Shown here piece after piece: positions 1-8,935 of a stretch of DNA of 64,000 nt. The position numbers and the translations under genes were made by a program. The stretch is from an uncultured Dysgonomonas sp. (GTDB taxonomy: Bacteria > Bacteroidota > Bacteroidia > Bacteroidales > Dysgonomonadaceae). The first letter of the stretch is position 1. Each line of letters opens with the position of its first letter. The stretch lies in NCBI RefSeq assembly GCF_934668725.1, contig NZ_CAKUOF010000006.1:1-64000 (forward strand), given 5' to 3'. The notes below the pieces were generated by a model, which had not been told where the DNA came from, did no database searches, and saw nothing but the letters and a program-made list of their open reading frames with translations.

Positions 1-285
1 GAGCCGACTCTGTTTATTTTCGATGAGCCTACAACAGGGCTTCACTTTCACGACGTAAAAACTTTATTGAAAGCATTCGATTCATTGATTGCAAGAGATC
101 ATACGGTGATAATTATTGAGCATAATATGGATGTCATCAAATGTGCCGATCATATCATCGACATAGGGCCCGAAGGCGGAAAAGAAGGCGGAAATGTGGT
201 TTGTGAAGGTACACCCAAACAAATTGCGAAATGTGCCAAGTCGCATACAGGTCATTTCCTGAAAGATAAGTTGAATGTAGGATAG
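1..285 (+). CDS. uvrA: UvrA, excinuclease ABC subunit A (C-terminal fragment)
   Basis: Only the last 94 codons are in the window; the reading frame is open from base 1. UvrA is the DNA-damage sensing ATPase of nucleotide excision repair and works as a dimer with UvrB. Visible here are the Walker B stretch LFIFDEPTTGLH near the start of the fragment and the switch histidine in IIIEHNMDVI. These are followed by the family's typical ending, IDIGPEGGKEGG, then a VCEGTP-type segment. The DEPTTGLHF wording and the glycine-rich tail fit UvrA better than any ABC transporter. The gene is cut by the window edge, so length and start cannot be judged. Confidence 0.95.
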   Translation, partial: EPTLFIFDEPTTGLHFHDVKTLLKAFDSLIARDHTVIIIEHNMDVIKCADHIIDIGPEGGKEGGNVVCEGTPKQIAKCAKSHTGHFLKDKLNVG

Positions 286-349
286 AGTTGTATTTATTTT
301 ATAAAAATCAAACCTCTTTGTCCTTTAATAATATTCTAGATCCTAAGAA

Positions 350-832
350 ATGGGAAAAAAGAAAAACCTAAATGGAATTCCTAACAGTCTAATACAGCAG
401 TATTTCAGTACACTATTTTATTATGAAAAGGGATACATGGCAGATTGGATCTGGAATGCTGCTGACGAAAAAAATGTAAAGGATATTCAGATTGACATTA
501 TAAATCAAAAAGTATTTCCAAAAGAACTCCAAATAACGCAGATCACAAGTCAATTACGTTTTCTGCAGCAAACGATTAGGAAAGAGTTGATAAACAATGG
601 ATTTCCTGACGACTTTATAGTGAAAGCGGTCTTTGAAATTTATATCTCACCGGAAAATAAAGTTCGGAAAATTTTCGGATGTTTAGCTATATTGGAAGAC
701 AGAGATGGGAATGTATATAGAAGCAGACCATACGCTCAAATGGCATATGAAAATAATTTTCAAGTGTATAAGCCAACTTTATCAGAGAAGTTGAGTAGAA
801 TTTATTTACAAATAAAATCGAAGATGAATTGA
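350..832 (+). CDS. hypothetical protein, 160 aa, cytoplasmic
   Basis: I do not recognise this protein. It starts at an ATG 64 bases after uvrA and begins with a lysine-rich stretch (MGKKKNLNG). It has no signal peptide and no membrane segment. The composition is a mixed charged/aromatic globular one, with a run of predicted helix (QITSQLRFLQQTIRKELI) near residues 62-80. A strand-like stretch with VKAVFEIYISPENKVRKIFG follows in pieces near residues 90-110, and the C-terminus is basic. Codon use looks like that of its neighbours. It could be co-transcribed with uvrA, but no function can be proposed from the sequence. Confidence 0.75.
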   Translation: MGKKKNLNGIPNSLIQQYFSTLFYYEKGYMADWIWNAADEKNVKDIQIDIINQKVFPKELQITQITSQLRFLQQTIRKELINNGFPDDFIVKAVFEIYISPENKVRKIFGCLAILEDRDGNVYRSRPYAQMAYENNFQVYKPTLSEKLSRIYLQIKSKMN

Positions 833-910
833 TGATATATCGGATATTTCTTGAAAGATAAATTAATTAAGAAACAAGCAGATAAATCTAGTTTATTCGT
901 CACCTATTCC

Positions 911-1756
911 TTATAACCGTCCTTTTGATTTATGGTATGCAATAAGTCCGTTAATAGGATTATCGAGTATCAGGTCTATCTTGACATCTAGTTCTTTAGC
1001 GATTTCTTTTAATAGTTTAGCGTACATATTGGCTAATGATCCCACAAAGCGTACAGGATAATTTTTATAGTCATATTGTACGATATTTCTTACGAAAAAA
1101 GATTTCAGATTCTGATAAACTAAATTCTTCACATACGGATGTTCAAGGTGCTCATATAGAAAGAGGGAAAGTACCGAAAGCAGTTTGTTGGGAGAAGGTT
1201 TAGTATAAATGTAATCCATTATTTGTTCAGGATCGATTCTGTATTTTTCGAAAAAAGGAAGGACGAGTTCTTCAGGAGCCAATTCTTTTAGACAATCGGC
1301 AAGAAAGGCTTTGCCTAATGAAGCTCCACTACCTTCATCTCCCAAAATATATCCCAACGATTTTACATTCTTTACAATTGTATTTCCGTCATAAAAACAA
1401 GAGTTAGAACCTGTTCCCAAAATACAGGCTATTCCTTTCTCACTACCGAAAAGAGAGCGTGCAGCACCAACAAGGTCGCTTTCAACTATCGCCGGAGTTC
1501 TGAATTGTGCTTCTAAAGAAGCTTTTACAATATCTTTCTTTTCCGTTGAAGAGCAACCGGCTCCGTAGAAATAGATGGTGTTCGATTTTAATTTGAAAAA
1601 TACGGGGGGTAATTGTAAGCGCACAATATGGCTGATCTCCCTTCTCGATTGAAAGTAGGGATTAATACCATCTGTTAAGTAACGTTCGATTATTCCGTCT
1701 TCATTTACCAGACACCATTCTGTTTTTGTAGATCCGCTTTCTGCTAATAGTATCAC
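911..1756 (-). CDS. BadF/BadG-type ATPase, N-acetylglucosamine kinase-like
   Basis: This is a 281-residue ASKHA-fold kinase of the BadF/BadG/BcrA/BcrD ATPase family, whose bacterial single-domain members are often amino-sugar kinases. The phosphate-1 loop is AESGSTKTEW (residues 5-14). The phosphate-2 region is ACILGTGSNSC (110-120), and LGDEGSGASLG (138-148) matches the family's glycine-rich segment. The start is a GTG: the preceding codons offer no ATG, and starting here keeps the first strand MILLAESGSTKTEW intact. It converges with the uncharacterised gene before it. The substrate (GlcNAc, glucosamine or a muropeptide sugar) is inferred from the family and not proven. Confidence 0.8.
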   Translation of the reverse strand: MILLAESGSTKTEWCLVNEDGIIERYLTDGINPYFQSRREISHIVRLQLPPVFFKLKSNTIYFYGAGCSSTEKKDIVKASLEAQFRTPAIVESDLVGAARSLFGSEKGIACILGTGSNSCFYDGNTIVKNVKSLGYILGDEGSGASLGKAFLADCLKELAPEELVLPFFEKYRIDPEQIMDYIYTKPSPNKLLSVLSLFLYEHLEHPYVKNLVYQNLKSFFVRNIVQYDYKNYPVRFVGSLANMYAKLLKEIAKELDVKIDLILDNPINGLIAYHKSKGRL

Positions 1757-2059
1757 TCTTTTAGGTCTTTAAGTAAAAGTTAGAATTTAATCAAATACAT
1801 TAAAGTTATAACTCGTATTCATAGTCATACTTAGATCGATAATGAAAAAATCAGAGACTTTAAAGTGTAAAGATACACTTATTTGAGTTTCATTATAAAA
1901 ATATAAAGAATTTCTAATAATTAATCTTTTATGGATAGAAATATCTGTTATTTATCCTAATTGACCTGTTTAAATCACTTAAGTATGCAGAACTAGTTGC
2001 TGCTTTGGTATGTAAAATAACGATAAGCAGTTATATTTAATGAAAAGAACCCAAAGATC
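1757..2059. other. intergenic stretch with a partial copy of the 55-bp repeat
   Basis: This is a 303-base AT-rich gap between nadC and the kinase. The only structure I can support is a truncated copy of the dispersed element at 1994-2036, minus orientation, which keeps TATAAC at one end and ACCAAAGCAGCAA at the other but lacks the terminal palindrome. A lone half-site, AGACCTA on the minus strand, lies just upstream of the kinase start. I find no open frame of note. Confidence 0.5.
1994..2036 (-). repeat. partial copy of dispersed element (palindrome lost)
   Basis: Read on the minus strand it starts TATAACTG and ends ACCAAAGCAGCAACTAG, matching the first 40 or so bases of the full copies at 5623-5683 and 52976-53030. 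The AGGTC-nnn-GACCT end is missing. It lies just downstream of nadC. Confidence 0.6.
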
Positions 2060-2920
2060 TTAAAATGCTTTCAGGCTGAGATCAATATTAGGAGCCGAAT
2101 AAATGATCGAGCCTGAAGATATAAAATCGACGCCTGTTTTTGCAATATCCAGCACCGATTCTTTGGTTATACCTCCCGAAGCTTCGGTTTTAGCTTTGTT
2201 TCCTATCAGTTTTACAGCCTCACTCATCTGGTCGATAGTCATATTGTCCAACATGATGATATCTACCGAATTAGTTGCAAGGGCTTCTTTTACTTCTTCC
2301 AGATTACGTGTCTCAACCTCAATTTTTAATGACTTGTTATTATCCTGTAAATATTTGGCAGTCGAAGCCACTGCTTGAGTTATACCTCCTGCATAATCGT
2401 TGTGATTATCTTTAAGCATAATCATATCATAGAGACCATAACGGTGATTGGTTGCCCCACCGATATATACAGCCCATTTTTCGCACATACGGAAATTGGG
2501 GGTAGTCTTGCGAGTATCCAATATCTTTGTGTTTGTTTCAGATACAAGCGAAGCCATTTCACGGGCACTGGTTGCGATACCACTCATCCGTTGCATACAA
2601 TTCAGCACGAAACGTTCCATACTTAAAATAGAGCGTGCCGATCCTTCCACAATTAAAGCAATATCGCCTTTACGGGCTTGATCGCCATCGTTTTTAAGTA
2701 CTTCTATTTTTAGGTTTTTATCATAATAATGAAATATTTCTTTCGCTAACTCAACACCTGCCAGTACACAATCATCCTTCACCAAAAGTCTGGCTCTTTG
2801 TTGCAGATGCTCAGGTACACTTGCCAATGTAGAGTGATCTCCGTCTCCGAGATCTTCTTTTATAGCTTCGGAAATGAAATGCTGTAATCTTTCATCGGTT
2901 ACGTATATCGGTCTGTTCAT
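2060..2920 (-). CDS. nadC: nicotinate-nucleotide pyrophosphorylase (quinolinate PRTase)
   Basis: NadC (286 aa, usual family length) converts quinolinate and PRPP to nicotinate mononucleotide, CO2 and PPi, the third step of de novo NAD synthesis in the cytoplasm. Diagnostic segments are LDTRKTTPNFR (134-144), with the substrate-binding Arg and Lys. GGATNHRYGLYDMIMLKDNH (154-173) supplies the HR and KDNH residues, and EASGGI sits near the C-terminus. Its ATG overlaps the nadB stop by four bases, so translation is probably coupled. The order on the minus strand is nadA, nadB, nadC. Confidence 0.95.
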   Translation of the reverse strand: MNRPIYVTDERLQHFISEAIKEDLGDGDHSTLASVPEHLQQRARLLVKDDCVLAGVELAKEIFHYYDKNLKIEVLKNDGDQARKGDIALIVEGSARSILSMERFVLNCMQRMSGIATSAREMASLVSETNTKILDTRKTTPNFRMCEKWAVYIGGATNHRYGLYDMIMLKDNHNDYAGGITQAVASTAKYLQDNNKSLKIEVETRNLEEVKEALATNSVDIIMLDNMTIDQMSEAVKLIGNKAKTEASGGITKESVLDIAKTGVDFISSGSIIYSAPNIDLSLKAF

Positions 2921-4497
2921 TTTTTATCTAAGCTTTTGTTGTAAAATGCCCCTCTGTTTTCTTTTTGTTCTATACTTTGTGTGATAATCAGATAGGCTAC
3001 ACTTACTAAGTTTCTTAATTCTGACAATTGAGGCGATAAGAAAGAGAAATTATATATCTCTTTCACTGCCCTGTATATCTCTTCTTCCTTTTGTTTAGCC
3101 ATTTCGAGACGGCTATTCGAGCGTACAATACCTACAAGGTCACTCATCAAAACCTGTAGTTGTTTACGGAGATAGTTGAGAAGAACCATTTCTTCATTTA
3201 CCTTCAGCCCCTTTTCATTCCATTCGGGTACTTTGTTGAGGTTGGTATAATTGAACTGATCTTCGTTTAATCGTTCAACCGTTTTGATAGCTGCCCGATG
3301 TCCGAATACCAATGCTTCGAGTAAAGAGTTCGATGCCAGTCGGTTTGCACCATGTAATCCTGTGTTGGAACATTCGCCAACGGCAAACATATTTTTAATA
3401 GTACTTTGTCCGAATGTATCCACATCAATACCTCCGCATAAGTAATGGCTCGCGGGAACAACGGGTATGAGGTCTTTAAACATATCGTACCCTTCGTCCA
3501 TACATTGTTGGTATATATTGGGGAAGTGTTTCAGAAATTCTTCTCTATCAAGCGATCTGCAATCTAAGCATACGTAATCGTCGCCTAACAATTTCATTTC
3601 GCTGTCGATGGCTCTGGCAACAATATCACGTGAAGCGAGTTCTTCCCTTTCATCATATTTGTGCATAAAAGGCTCGCCTGCAGCAGTCCGTAACTTTGCA
3701 CCAAATCCTCTTACAGCTTCCGATATAAGTGATAATTGTCCTGCCCTATTGCTGTAAAATGCAGTAGGATGGAATTGTATAAACTGCATATTGCTGATCT
3801 TGGCTTTTGCCCGATGTGCCAACCCTATACCGTCTCCTGTTGCTATAATCGGGTTAGTAGTGTTTTTATATACATGCCCGCATCCGCCTGTTGCCATTAG
3901 GGTGATTTTTGCCGACATTTTTTTGACTTGCTGTGTTTTGATGTCTAAAACATAAGCACCGTAACAGTTGAGGCTGTATTTGTCGAAAGGCTCATTGGGA
4001 ATATGATGTTCGGTAATAAGGTCTATTACGTAGTGATGATTCAACAGTTGAGTGTTCTCCAGTTTATTGATGGCATGCAGGAGTGCCCGTTCTATCTCGG
4101 CTCCAGTTATATCCTTGTGGTGTATAACCCGGTTTTCGGTATGTCCGCCTTCTCGTCCTAAATCGTATGTGTCGCTGCTGTTTTTGTCGAAGTTAACGCC
4201 CCAATCAATAATCTCCTTGATCCGTTGAGGGCCTTCCTTGATCACGATTTCGACCACTTCCCGATTGCATAACCCGCCGCCTGCACGCAGTGTATCTTCG
4301 ATATGCTTCTCGAAACTGTCTTTTTCGAAGTTGGTTACTACTGCAACCCCACCTTGTGCATATTTGGTGTTGGACTCTTCGTCGTCCGATTTGGTAATGA
4401 TTGTAATTGTGGCGTCAGGTCTTTCCTGTGCTACTTTCAGAGCATACGACAAACCCGATATACCCGATCCGATAACTAAGATATCTGTGTAAATCAT
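2917..4497 (-). CDS. nadB: L-aspartate oxidase
   Basis: NadB (526 aa) is the FAD flavoprotein that oxidises L-aspartate to iminoaspartate, feeding NadA; in anaerobes fumarate can act as acceptor. An N-terminal Rossmann motif, VIGSGISGLSYAL (8-20), binds FAD. KYAQGGVAVV (about 45-54), the QFHPTAF segment near residue 250 and GLHGANRLASNSLLEALVFG near residue 375 are hallmarks shared with fumarate reductase flavoproteins. It is distinguished from FrdA by its length, the C-terminal helical domain and the nad context. The reading frame ends in the ATGA overlap with nadC. A copy of the dispersed repeat lies between it and nadA. Confidence 0.95.
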   Translation of the reverse strand: MIYTDILVIGSGISGLSYALKVAQERPDATITIITKSDDEESNTKYAQGGVAVVTNFEKDSFEKHIEDTLRAGGGLCNREVVEIVIKEGPQRIKEIIDWGVNFDKNSSDTYDLGREGGHTENRVIHHKDITGAEIERALLHAINKLENTQLLNHHYVIDLITEHHIPNEPFDKYSLNCYGAYVLDIKTQQVKKMSAKITLMATGGCGHVYKNTTNPIIATGDGIGLAHRAKAKISNMQFIQFHPTAFYSNRAGQLSLISEAVRGFGAKLRTAAGEPFMHKYDEREELASRDIVARAIDSEMKLLGDDYVCLDCRSLDREEFLKHFPNIYQQCMDEGYDMFKDLIPVVPASHYLCGGIDVDTFGQSTIKNMFAVGECSNTGLHGANRLASNSLLEALVFGHRAAIKTVERLNEDQFNYTNLNKVPEWNEKGLKVNEEMVLLNYLRKQLQVLMSDLVGIVRSNSRLEMAKQKEEEIYRAVKEIYNFSFLSPQLSELRNLVSVAYLIITQSIEQKENRGAFYNKSLDKK

Positions 4498-4509
4498 CTT
4501 TTAAATCTT

Positions 4510-4563
4510 TATAACTGCCTACCGTTATTATATGTGGCAAATCAATAAAAAGGTTTTCGCCCT
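4510..4563 (+). repeat. dispersed 55-bp element, copy between nadA and nadB
   Basis: It reads TATAACTG on the plus strand, then CCGTTATTATATGTGGCAAA, and ends in the degenerate palindrome AGGTT-TTC-GCCCT next to the nadA stop codon. At 54 bases it has the same length and layout as the other full copies. Unlike most, it points against the direction of its genes. It fills nearly all of the nadA-nadB spacer. Confidence 0.6.
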
Positions 4564-5571
4564 TTACTTGATTGCTTTCGACATGTCGAGCATTCTGTTG
4601 ATGGGTTGAAGTGCTTTTATGCGTAAATCTTCATCCAATGTAATTTCGGGTAACTCATATTTCATACATAAGTAAAGCTTTTGCATGGTGTTGAGTTTCA
4701 TAAATGCACATTCCCCGCAGTTGCAACTTTTATCGTTTACTAAGGCAGGAATCAGCTTCTTGTTAGGAGCTTTCTTCTGCATTTCGTGTAAAATACCTTC
4801 TTCCGTAGCAACAATATATTCAGTACCGCTGTCTTCCACTACATAATTGAGTAGATTAGAGGTAGACCCTACATAGCTGGCTACTTTCAGAAGAGGAGCT
4901 TTTGCTTCGGGATGAGCTATCAGTTTTGCTTTGGGATTATCTAGCATTTGCTGAGCAATTCTTTCCAATGAAAATGCTTCATGCACAATACAAGCACCAT
5001 CCCATAAAATCATTTTCCGTCCTGTTACCTGATTTAAGTATGCTCCCAAATTTTTGTCAGGTGCGAATATTATCTCCTGATCCATAGGCAGTGCATTTAT
5101 AATATGTTCGGCATTGGACGAGGTTACTATAATATCGCTTTCGGCTTTTACCGTCGAATCGCAATTGATATAGCTTATCACTATCGCATTGGGATATTGT
5201 TTCCGCATTTCTCTAAGACCTTCACCTGAACATGAATCGGCTAAAGAACATCCTGCAAGAGTATCGGGAAGAACTACTTTTTTAGTCGGATTCACAATTT
5301 TTGCCGTTTCAGCCATGAAATGTACTCCGCAGAATACAATCATATCAGCATTTGTCTTTTCAGCAGCACGGGCTAACTGTAAACTATCGCCCAAATAATC
5401 GGCTATATCCTGAATATCTCCGGTTTGATAATAGTGGGCAAGTATAATTGCATTCTTTTCTTTACGCAGTTTATTTATTTCTGCTATCAAATCTATTCCT
5501 TTCGGAATTTCCATATTCAAATATCCCTTTTGAGATAATGTCTTGATGGCGTTTTCTAGTTGTTGCGACAT
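4564..5571 (-). CDS. nadA: quinolinate synthase A
   Basis: NadA (335 aa) is a [4Fe-4S] enzyme that condenses iminoaspartate with dihydroxyacetone phosphate to give quinolinate. Visible features are ILAHYYQTGDIQDIADYLGD (43-62) and VFCGVHFMAE (79-88), with the first cluster cysteine at 81. LPDTLAGCSLADSC (101-114), ILWDGACIVHE near 195 and a C-terminal NCGECAFMKLN supply the others. It is the first gene of nadABC. The upstream spacer carries two or three AGGTC-type palindromes, including a full dispersed element, all pointing toward nadA. Confidence 0.95.
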   Translation of the reverse strand: MSQQLENAIKTLSQKGYLNMEIPKGIDLIAEINKLRKEKNAIILAHYYQTGDIQDIADYLGDSLQLARAAEKTNADMIVFCGVHFMAETAKIVNPTKKVVLPDTLAGCSLADSCSGEGLREMRKQYPNAIVISYINCDSTVKAESDIIVTSSNAEHIINALPMDQEIIFAPDKNLGAYLNQVTGRKMILWDGACIVHEAFSLERIAQQMLDNPKAKLIAHPEAKAPLLKVASYVGSTSNLLNYVVEDSGTEYIVATEEGILHEMQKKAPNKKLIPALVNDKSCNCGECAFMKLNTMQKLYLCMKYELPEITLDEDLRIKALQPINRMLDMSKAIK

Positions 5572-5592
5572 AATAAATACCTTAAAATAATG

Positions 5593-5607
5593 AAGGTCTC
5601 AGACCTT
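5593..5607 (-). repeat. perfect 7-1-7 palindrome upstream of nadA
   Basis: AAGGTCTGAGACCTT on the minus strand, 21 bases before the nadA ATG. It is identical to the palindrome end of the element in front of nuoCD at 53016-53030, nearly 48 kb away. It could be a dimer operator in DNA or a short triloop hairpin in the nadA leader RNA. Confidence 0.7.
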
Positions 5608-5622
5608 TTTATTGTCTTTATT

Positions 5623-5683
5623 AAGGTCTCATACCTATTTGTTGCTTTGGTAAGCATAATAGCGAGCGGCAGTTGCAGTTATA
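5623..5683 (-). repeat. dispersed 55-bp element, copy upstream of nadA
   Basis: On the minus strand it starts TATAACTGCAACTGCCG, continues to TTACCAAAGCAACAAATAGG, and ends in the palindrome AGGTA-TGA-GACCT. It is 61 bases long and oriented toward nadA. The ACCAAAGCAA block is shared with the copies before nuoCD and nuoH. Confidence 0.7.
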
Positions 5684-6001
5684 GAATGTAACAATAAATA
5701 TTTAGTGCTACTTAACTATAATCAATCTGATCCCAGACCTTTCAGGCTATAAAGATAAGCCTTTCTGTAATTCTATTCGATAATACAGATAGAATAAGTT
5801 TCGAAGAATTCTCCAAAACGTCATAAATAATAAACAAAGAGGGCAAATATTATTAAAAATGAATTTCTGTTTTGTGTTTTTGTATCGGTGAGGTATCTCT
5901 CTTAAGAAAAATGTCATGATTTTGTTACTTAACCTTATCTCGATCTCTATTATTCTGTAACAATAAAAAAGGTGCTTTGTGTAGAGAAAATTAGAATTTA
6001 T

Positions 6002-8860
6002 ATGCACAACAAAAATTATCTTATTTCGGAAGTGAAGAATTACGTATTAAAATCGACCTTAACAATTTTCGCACTACTTGTTGCCGGTGTACTATTTTCC
6101 CAAACATCTATTAAGGGAGTTGTAACAGATGCTAAAACGGGGGAGACTTTACCCGGAGTTGCTATTTCGGTAAAGAACACAACTCAGGGAGTAATGAGCG
6201 ATATGGATGGAGCTTATGAGTTGAATGTTGGTCCCGGAAAGCATATCATTACAGCATCTTACCTTTCATATGGAGCTTTGGAAATAACAGATGTAGAGGT
6301 TAAGAAGGGGGAAGTAACCAGCTTAGATATACCGATGAAAGAGTCGCTCACCGCATTGAATGAAGTAGTTGTAGTAGCGATGGCAAGAATTAACTCGGAA
6401 GTATCGTTACTCAATTCGATGAAGAATGCAAATGGTATTGTAAGTGGTGTTTCATCACAGCAAATATCGAGAAACCAAGATCGCGATGCTTCGGAAGTTA
6501 TCAGACGAATTCCCGGAATATCTATTATGGATAATAAATTTATAGTTGCCAGAGGATTGTCTCAACGGTATAACAACGTATGGATCAATAATAGTGCAAC
6601 GCCCAGTTCTGAAGCCGATAGCCGTTCTTTCTCGTTTGACCTTATTCCCAGTTCGCAGATTGAGAATATTATGATCGTAAAATCTCCACAACCCGAACTT
6701 CCCGCCGATTTTTCGGGAGGTTTCGTAAAAGTGGCAACCAAAGGTATACCGAATGAGAATTCGATGGAGATCAGTTATGGAACAGGTTTCAATACAGAAA
6801 CACAATTTAAAGACTTTAAATATAACCCCGGAAGTGCTACCGATTTTCTGGGATTTGATAACGGACATAGAGCTTTGAGAGATATTGTTCCATTCAGGCT
6901 CGATGGCGATAACACCGATATGGTGGATGCTGTAACTAAAAACGGATTCAATAACAACTGGAATATAAAGACCAGAAGTCCTTTGCCCGATCAACGTTTT
7001 TCTTTTGCCATGAGCAGGCGTATCAATACCGAAGGCGGCCAGCAATGGGGATTGACCAGTGCCGTCAATTACAGTTATACAAGCCGTACTCTCATGGGTA
7101 TGAGGAATGCACAATATGAGGTGTATAATGATATAGCCGATATAGCTGAACCGGATAATGATTATACCGACGATCAATATAACCGCAATGCCCGATTGGG
7201 AGCTATGGTTAACCTATCTTTTATTTCGAATAAAAATAATCATTACGAATTTCAGAATATTTTCAATCAGTTAGGACAAGACCGCTATACATTTCGTGAG
7301 GGAACGGACTATACCAGTGGGCGTTCGAAAAGACAAGAAAAACAGGAATATCTATATTCAAGCCGAACCACCTATTCGGGGCAGTTTACAGGAAAGCATA
7401 CTTTGCCTTTTGCCGATAAGCTCGATTGGACTTTAGGCTTTTCGTATGCCAATAAAAATCAGCCCGACCGAAGGATGATAAATCGTACCGAAAATGCTTC
7501 TACACCCGAAGACCCATTTAATGGGCAGATGTATATTTCGCAAGCTGATATCGAACGAAATTTTATTGATCTGAGTGAATATACCTACAATGTGGGAGCC
7601 AATTATTCGCATGATCTGAAGATTAATTCATCTATCACTTCGACCTTGAAGGGAGGCTTTTATGGAGAATATAAAGTGAAAGACTATAATACGAGAGACT
7701 TTGACTATCTATATAATGAAAATTATTTCCCTTATAGCTTTCGCTTTGGTGATGTTGTGAACGACATTCTTATCCCTGAGAATTTTGGAGCAGGAAGACT
7801 TTATATTAATGAATCTACTAATAATGTAGATAGTTACGATGGAAATAATAAATTATTGGCGGCTTATTTAGCCATAAATATTCCCTATAATAAATTTAAT
7901 ATTTATGCAGGAGCGCGTTTCGAGCACGATATTATGACCTTAACCAACTTTGTATCACCTGTCGGTTTTGAGACAAAAGATTCGGAATACAAAACGACAG
8001 ATGTATTTCCCTCATTAAATGCGAGTTACAATCTCGATAAATCCAATATCCTGCGATTTGCTTATGGTATGTCGATCAATCGTCCTGAGTTTAGGGAGGT
8101 TTCACCCGCTTCATATTATGACTTCGACCTGTTCAACCGAATACAAGGTAATCCCGATTTGAAAGCAGCCTATATTCAAAATGTAGATCTTCGATACGAA
8201 CTTTATCCATCTTCGGGTGAGCTAATATCTGTAGCACTATTCTATAAACATTTCGACAATCCGATTGAATGGACTTTTGTTAATACAGGAGGAGGAAGCC
8301 GGATATTTACTTTCGAAAATGCTTTGTCAGGACAGAATCTAGGGGTTGAGATAGACCTCAAAAAGCGCCTTGACTTTATTGGACTGAAAGATTTCTCTGC
8401 TGTGGTCAACGGGTCATTAATCAAGAGTAAAGTCAAATTTGATGAAAGCAGTACCGAAGACGAGCGTCCGCTACAAGGACAATCTCCTTTCTTGGTAAAT
8501 GCCGGATTTTTTTATCAAAGCGAACCGTTAAGTCTGACAGCCGGACTTATGTATAACATCATCGGTAAACGGATTGTAGGTATAGGACTTAAAAGCAAAA
8601 GCGAAAACAGTACAGTGAATGATGATATCCCCGATATGTATGAAATGCCCCGAAATGTGCTTGACTTTACTGTAACTAAACGAATAGGCAAACAGGTCGA
8701 AATTGCAGCAGCTGTAAAAGATATATTTTCTCAGGATGTCGTTTATAAACAGTTCCCCAAATTTATAGATAGCGACGGAGTGATGCATGAAAGAGAGCAA
8801 ACAACGAGGCGATATAATCCGGGGCGGAATATCAGCATCTCTGCCAAATTCAATTTTTAA
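6002..8860 (+). CDS. TonB-dependent outer membrane receptor
   Basis: This protein of about 952 residues is a TonB-dependent transporter of the Bacteroidetes type. A signal peptide (FALLVAGVLFSQ) leads into a carboxypeptidase-regulatory-like domain, with IKGVVTDAKTGETLPGV, at about residues 35-115. A plug follows (DASEVIRRIPGISIMDN, then VARGLSQRYNNVWI), then a long beta-barrel ending in phenylalanine (SISAKFNF), as outer membrane barrels do. I chose the ATG at 6002: the longer frame would begin at a GTG ten codons earlier and only add residues before an already adequate signal peptide. The lipoprotein gene 75 bases downstream is probably its surface partner. It has no SusD-like neighbour, so it is not a standard SusCD system. 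The substrate is unknown. Confidence 0.88.
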   Translation: MHNKNYLISEVKNYVLKSTLTIFALLVAGVLFSQTSIKGVVTDAKTGETLPGVAISVKNTTQGVMSDMDGAYELNVGPGKHIITASYLSYGALEITDVEVKKGEVTSLDIPMKESLTALNEVVVVAMARINSEVSLLNSMKNANGIVSGVSSQQISRNQDRDASEVIRRIPGISIMDNKFIVARGLSQRYNNVWINNSATPSSEADSRSFSFDLIPSSQIENIMIVKSPQPELPADFSGGFVKVATKGIPNENSMEISYGTGFNTETQFKDFKYNPGSATDFLGFDNGHRALRDIVPFRLDGDNTDMVDAVTKNGFNNNWNIKTRSPLPDQRFSFAMSRRINTEGGQQWGLTSAVNYSYTSRTLMGMRNAQYEVYNDIADIAEPDNDYTDDQYNRNARLGAMVNLSFISNKNNHYEFQNIFNQLGQDRYTFREGTDYTSGRSKRQEKQEYLYSSRTTYSGQFTGKHTLPFADKLDWTLGFSYANKNQPDRRMINRTENASTPEDPFNGQMYISQADIERNFIDLSEYTYNVGANYSHDLKINSSITSTLKGGFYGEYKVKDYNTRDFDYLYNENYFPYSFRFGDVVNDILIPENFGAGRLYINESTNNVDSYDGNNKLLAAYLAINIPYNKFNIYAGARFEHDIMTLTNFVSPVGFETKDSEYKTTDVFPSLNASYNLDKSNILRFAYGMSINRPEFREVSPASYYDFDLFNRIQGNPDLKAAYIQNVDLRYELYPSSGELISVALFYKHFDNPIEWTFVNTGGGSRIFTFENALSGQNLGVEIDLKKRLDFIGLKDFSAVVNGSLIKSKVKFDESSTEDERPLQGQSPFLVNAGFFYQSEPLSLTAGLMYNIIGKRIVGIGLKSKSENSTVNDDIPDMYEMPRNVLDFTVTKRIGKQVEIAAAVKDIFSQDVVYKQFPKFIDSDGVMHEREQTTRRYNPGRNISISAKFNF

Positions 8861-8872
8861 GGTCTTTGACTT
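8860..8872 (+). repeat. AGGTC-TTT-GACTT palindrome-like site
   Basis: An imperfect 5-3-5 inverted repeat directly at the TonB receptor stop codon. It resembles the palindromes between the nuo genes but has one mismatch and no flanking element. Confidence 0.4.
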
Positions 8873-8935
8873 TTACTGTTGACTTGATTAAAATTAATAA
8901 ATATTATTAGCAACTAATTTTTAAATATTTACACA

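Larger units (their letters stand above)
5572..6001. other. divergent intergenic region nadA / TonB receptor
   Basis: This is a 430-base AT-rich spacer between divergent genes and must hold the promoters of both. It contains a perfect 15-base palindrome at 5593-5607, a full dispersed element at 5623-5683 and a degenerate third AGGTC-like site at 5728-5740, all on the nadA side. On the receptor side there is a TTTG at 5921-5924, but I could not find a well-spaced TAnnTTTG. No protein-coding frame is convincing here. Confidence 0.5.

Noticed and set aside
2103..2681. Overlapping plus-strand frames opposite nadC
   Set aside because: They lie wholly within nadC, which has all catalytic motifs; they are shadow frames.
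5921..5957. TTTG with TATTATTCTG as a promoter for the TonB receptor
   Set aside because: The boxes are 23 or more bases apart and the -7 box does not match TAnnTTTG, unlike the other promoters in the window.
5972..6001. GTG at 5972 as the start of the TonB receptor
   Set aside because: It adds ten residues before an ATG that already gives a usable signal peptide, and no clear ribosome site supports it.
6455..7177. 240-codon open frame on the minus strand inside the TonB receptor gene
   Set aside because: It is antisense to a well-supported receptor, has no recognisable domain and its amino acid make-up is that of a reversed coding strand.
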